A stretch of 8,035 bases of DNA, taken from NCBI GenBank assembly GCA_028717305.1, contig JAQUOC010000062.1, positions 1-8,035 on the forward strand, read 5' to 3'. The notes below the pieces were generated by a model. That model made no database searches. It saw only the letters and a list, made by a program, of their open reading frames with translations, and had not been told where the DNA came from. The position numbers and the translations under genes were made by a program. The stretch comes from Dehalococcoidales bacterium (GTDB taxonomy: Bacteria > Chloroflexota > Dehalococcoidia > Dehalococcoidales > UBA5760). Shown piece after piece: positions 6,317 to 8,035 of the stretch (its first letter is position 1; each line of letters begins with the position of its first letter).

Positions 6317-6847
6317 CTATGAAATAATACTATCCAGCCTCTTTTCGATAGCCTCTTTGCTCTGGAAGCCGCCGATTACTTTTTCTCGAATTATCCCGTC
6401 CCGGTCAATAAAGAAGCTGGTCGGGTACCATTGAACGCTGTATTGTTTGACGGTAGCTCCATTGCTGTCGAATAGCACGGTATTAAGAAAAGGGGCAATT
6501 CCGTTGTTCTCGAGGAACTGTCTTACCGCACCGGAGCTATCGCCGACGTTAATCGCAAGTATTACCAGCCCGTCCCCCTGCATTTCACTATACACCTGAT
6601 GCAAAAAAGGCATCTCGTTACGGCAGGGAGGACAGCCGGTATACCAGAAGTTGATCAGTATCGGGCTGCCGTTGAAGGCACTTAGAGATACGAACTCACC
6701 ATTCGCATTGGGCAGTTCAAAGTCGGGTGCTTTCCTGCCCACTCCCGTCGCATCGGTTGGGGAACCGCCGGAACAGCCGGATATCACTAGCCCCATACTG
6801 AGAGAGGCCAGTATTACTGTTAGCATTATTCTTGGTAGCTTGCTCAC
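6317..6847 (-). CDS. TlpA/ResA-like thiol-disulfide oxidoreductase lipoprotein
   Basis: A 176-residue extracytoplasmic thioredoxin-fold protein, expected to reduce disulfides outside the membrane using electrons from CcdA. Residues 1-24 are a lipoprotein signal: basic MSKLPRIM, a hydrophobic stretch, then lipobox VISGC with the lipid-bearing Cys25. The AhpC/TSA-redoxin domain begins at GRKAPDFELPNANGEFVSL. The active site is GCPPC (C72, C75), reached through NFWYTGCPPC. P142 in WYPTSFF is the cis-proline facing the active site. I chose the GTG at 6847 because AGGAGA stands six bases before it; an ATG seven codons upstream (6868) has no ribosome binding site. Only 33 bases separate it from ccdA, supporting one operon. 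A periplasmic peroxiredoxin is less likely because of the CPPC motif. Confidence 0.92.
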   Translation of the reverse strand: MSKLPRIMLTVILASLSMGLVISGCSGGSPTDATGVGRKAPDFELPNANGEFVSLSAFNGSPILINFWYTGCPPCRNEMPFLHQVYSEMQGDGLVILAINVGDSSGAVRQFLENNGIAPFLNTVLFDSNGATVKQYSVQWYPTSFFIDRDGIIREKVIGGFQSKEAIEKRLDSIIS

Positions 6848-6853
6848 TTTTGG

Positions 6854-6859
6854 TCTCCT
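6854..6859 (-). promoter_or_regulatory. Shine-Dalgarno AGGAGA supporting a GTG start for the TlpA-like gene
   Basis: AGGAGA is followed by CCAAAA and then GTG on the minus strand. The upstream in-frame ATG at 6868 has only AT-rich sequence in the usual ribosome binding window. The GTG start also leaves a more typical short basic lipoprotein signal. Confidence 0.5.
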
Positions 6860-6880
6860 GTTTATCATTTAATTCTACTA

Positions 6881-7573
6881 CTAAATTGCTCCGGTTAACA
6901 AAGTAAGCCTGCCCGTTGTGACCAATATTCCCAGGACTATCAGTACGGCGCCGCTGGTAATATATACCGCTCTGGAGTGACGTTGTATGCGTTTTAGTAG
7001 TGGCGTTATCCGGTCGAAGGCGGCCCCGATTATCAGAAACGGTATTCCCAGGCCGAGGGAATATATTGCCAGCAGATAGGCGCCGTGCCAGGCGGTGGCC
7101 GAAGCCGCGGCGAGCATTAAGATGCCTCCCAGTATGTAGGTAGCACAGGTCATCGAAGCCATTGAGAATATGGCGCCGGTGGCGAAGGAGCGTATGTAGC
7201 CGGTCTTGGTACTTTGAGACGGGGTTAGCCGCTTCTGGAAATTTAGCTGCGGTACCTTCTGGGATAGCAGAAAGAGTGCCCCGAAGACTATCAGTATTAT
7301 ACCGGCAACCTGTTTGATTAGGAAGAAGTTGATGCTGATGGCAAGGCCAGCCAGACCAGCCCCGGCACCCAGTCCGACGAATACCGCACTAAAACCGGCG
7401 ACGAAAGTAAGGGAGTGAAGAAATATCCGGACGTTCTTTTTATCGGCTCCGTGCTCAAGGATTTCCGGACCGGCCAGGATAGCCATATATATCGGGGCCA
7501 GGGGCAGTACACAGGGCAACAGGAAGGAGGTTAGCCCGGCGACAAAAGCGGCTATTACTGATATATTTTCCAT
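6881..7573 (-). CDS. ccdA: CcdA-type membrane thiol electron transporter (DsbD transmembrane family)
   Basis: A 230-residue, almost wholly hydrophobic protein with about six membrane segments, near residues 3-33, 50-76, 83-104, 127-157, 163-184 and 201-222. CcdA carries electrons from cytoplasmic thioredoxin through two membrane cysteines to extracytoplasmic thiol proteins; here the partner is the TlpA-like lipoprotein 33 bases downstream. The first cysteine motif is canonical: LLPCVLPLAP with C21. The second cysteine is present at C143, but in the context SMASMTCATYIL rather than the usual proline-cysteine motif. Length is typical for CcdA and much shorter than full DsbD. No Shine-Dalgarno precedes the ATG; the upstream bases TATTATATATAA look like a promoter directly against the start, so the message may be leaderless. 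A heavy-metal or mercury transporter of the same superfamily is a less likely alternative. Confidence 0.92.
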   Translation of the reverse strand: MENISVIAAFVAGLTSFLLPCVLPLAPIYMAILAGPEILEHGADKKNVRIFLHSLTFVAGFSAVFVGLGAGAGLAGLAISINFFLIKQVAGIILIVFGALFLLSQKVPQLNFQKRLTPSQSTKTGYIRSFATGAIFSMASMTCATYILGGILMLAAASATAWHGAYLLAIYSLGLGIPFLIIGAAFDRITPLLKRIQRHSRAVYITSGAVLIVLGILVTTGRLTLLTGAI

Positions 7574-7579
7574 TTATAT

Positions 7580-7610
7580 ATAATAGCATAATGTATACAC
7601 CATCTATCAA
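7580..7610 (-). promoter_or_regulatory. Candidate extended -10 promoter for ccdA, implying a leaderless mRNA
   Basis: On the minus strand TGC-TATTAT (-10 at 7585-7580 with the extended TGn) lies 19 bases after TTGATA (7610-7605). Counting seven bases past the -10 puts the start at 7573, the A of the ccdA ATG. An 8-bp palindrome, TGTATACA (7592-7599), lies in the spacer. The long spacer weakens the -35 assignment; the extended -10 strengthens the call. Confidence 0.4.
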
Positions 7611-7690
7611 AACGTGAGTTGCCCGACAGGTTAGTGATGCTCCACTGGAAATATTATCTCTGGCATTGTTAGAATGTAGAAGGGGAAAGT

Positions 7691-8035
7691 ATGAGGCCGT
7701 TAAGCTATACCCAGGTTGCTACCTATCAGAGTTGCCCTCTGCTTTACCGGCTGCAGTATATTGATGGCTTGAAGCCGAAGGAGAAGGGCTATTTCAGCTT
7801 TGGCTCGGTCCTGCATCTTTGTGCCGAGCATTTCTTCAGGGTCAAAGTGCCACCACCACCGTCGCTGGAGGAACTGCTCGACTATTATCGGCAAAACTGG
7901 CTTTCTGAAGGGTATCAATCCGCTGAGGAAGAAGAGAATTATCAGGCCTATGGCAGAGAGATACTGACCGGTTTCTGGAGGATTCACAGCGCTGATTTTA
8001 GAATGCCGCTGGCTGTCGAGAAGATGTTTTATATC
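7691..8035 (+). CDS. PD-(D/E)XK nuclease superfamily protein (RecB/AddB/Cas4-like), N-terminal 115 residues, cut by window edge
   Basis: The frame stays open to the window end. MRPLSYTQVATYQSCPLLYR is the typical beginning of the PDDEXK_1/RecB-type nuclease domain: the LSYTQ/S-xxTYQxCP motif, then a Q-Y-I-D-G turn. C15 is where AddB- and Cas4-like members place the first iron-sulfur cysteine. FSFGSVLHLCAEHFF at 36-50 follows, with H42 matching the conserved histidine of the RecB family. Residues 84-100 are helical, and AVEKMFYI at 108-115 is the strand that normally leads to the catalytic aspartate, which lies outside the window. AGAAGGGG lies five bases before the ATG. Whether this is a stand-alone nuclease, a Cas4-like protein or part of a helicase-nuclease cannot be seen. 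It diverges from ccdA. Confidence 0.88.
   Translation, partial: MRPLSYTQVATYQSCPLLYRLQYIDGLKPKEKGYFSFGSVLHLCAEHFFRVKVPPPPSLEELLDYYRQNWLSEGYQSAEEEENYQAYGREILTGFWRIHSADFRMPLAVEKMFYI

Noticed and set aside
7700..7987. A 95-codon minus-strand frame near the right edge
   Set aside because: It is antisense to the PD-(D/E)XK nuclease gene, whose protein motifs and ribosome binding site are clear.

Overview
The window is a compact piece of an anaerobe's chromosome with moderate GC and clean bacterial promoters and ribosome binding sites. The gene content (soluble NADH/NADPH/iron-sulfur oxidoreductase, PdxS, CcdA plus a TlpA-like lipoprotein, a methyltransferase of a kind I associate with methanogens and their anaerobic neighbours) fits a strict anaerobe. 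My best guess is a Dehalococcoidia-type Chloroflexota or a metabolically similar lineage. That is inference from protein character only; no rRNA or other marker is present.

Layout. (1) 1-127, minus: the start of pdxS (PLP synthase), cut by the window edge. (2) 128-322: a divergent promoter region with a good sigma70-type promoter on each strand. (3) 323-1138, plus: a class I SAM methyltransferase. (4) 1195-5614, minus: a three-gene operon transcribed NuoE-like, then NuoF/HydB-like, then a 693-residue fusion of an NuoG-type ferredoxin, a GltD/NfnB-type flavoprotein and a terminal 2x[4Fe-4S] domain. (5) 5615-5943: a 329-nt region with the operon's promoter, a dyad at its start site and a long leader. 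(6) 5944-7573, minus: ccdA, a TlpA-like lipoprotein and a small four-cysteine protein, probably one operon. (7) 7574-7690: a divergent region in which the ccdA promoter lies so close that its mRNA may be leaderless. (8) 7691-8035, plus: the start of a RecB/Cas4-like PD-(D/E)XK nuclease, cut by the window edge.

The core of the window is the three-gene oxidoreductase. It has an NADH/FMN module like that of electron-bifurcating hydrogenases, but the third subunit is a pyridine-nucleotide flavoprotein. No hydrogenase, formate dehydrogenase or membrane subunit is next to it, and the operon ends against a convergent gene. This matches the organisation of the Stn (Sporomusa-type) ferredoxin-dependent NADH/NADPH transhydrogenase. 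The alternative is the diaphorase part of a formate dehydrogenase or hydrogenase whose catalytic subunit is encoded elsewhere.

CcdA and the TlpA-like lipoprotein form a standard pair for moving reducing equivalents across the membrane to thiols outside the cell. The 106-residue cysteine protein that follows them is unrecognised. I see no rRNA, tRNA, CRISPR array, insertion sequence or convincing rho-independent terminator.
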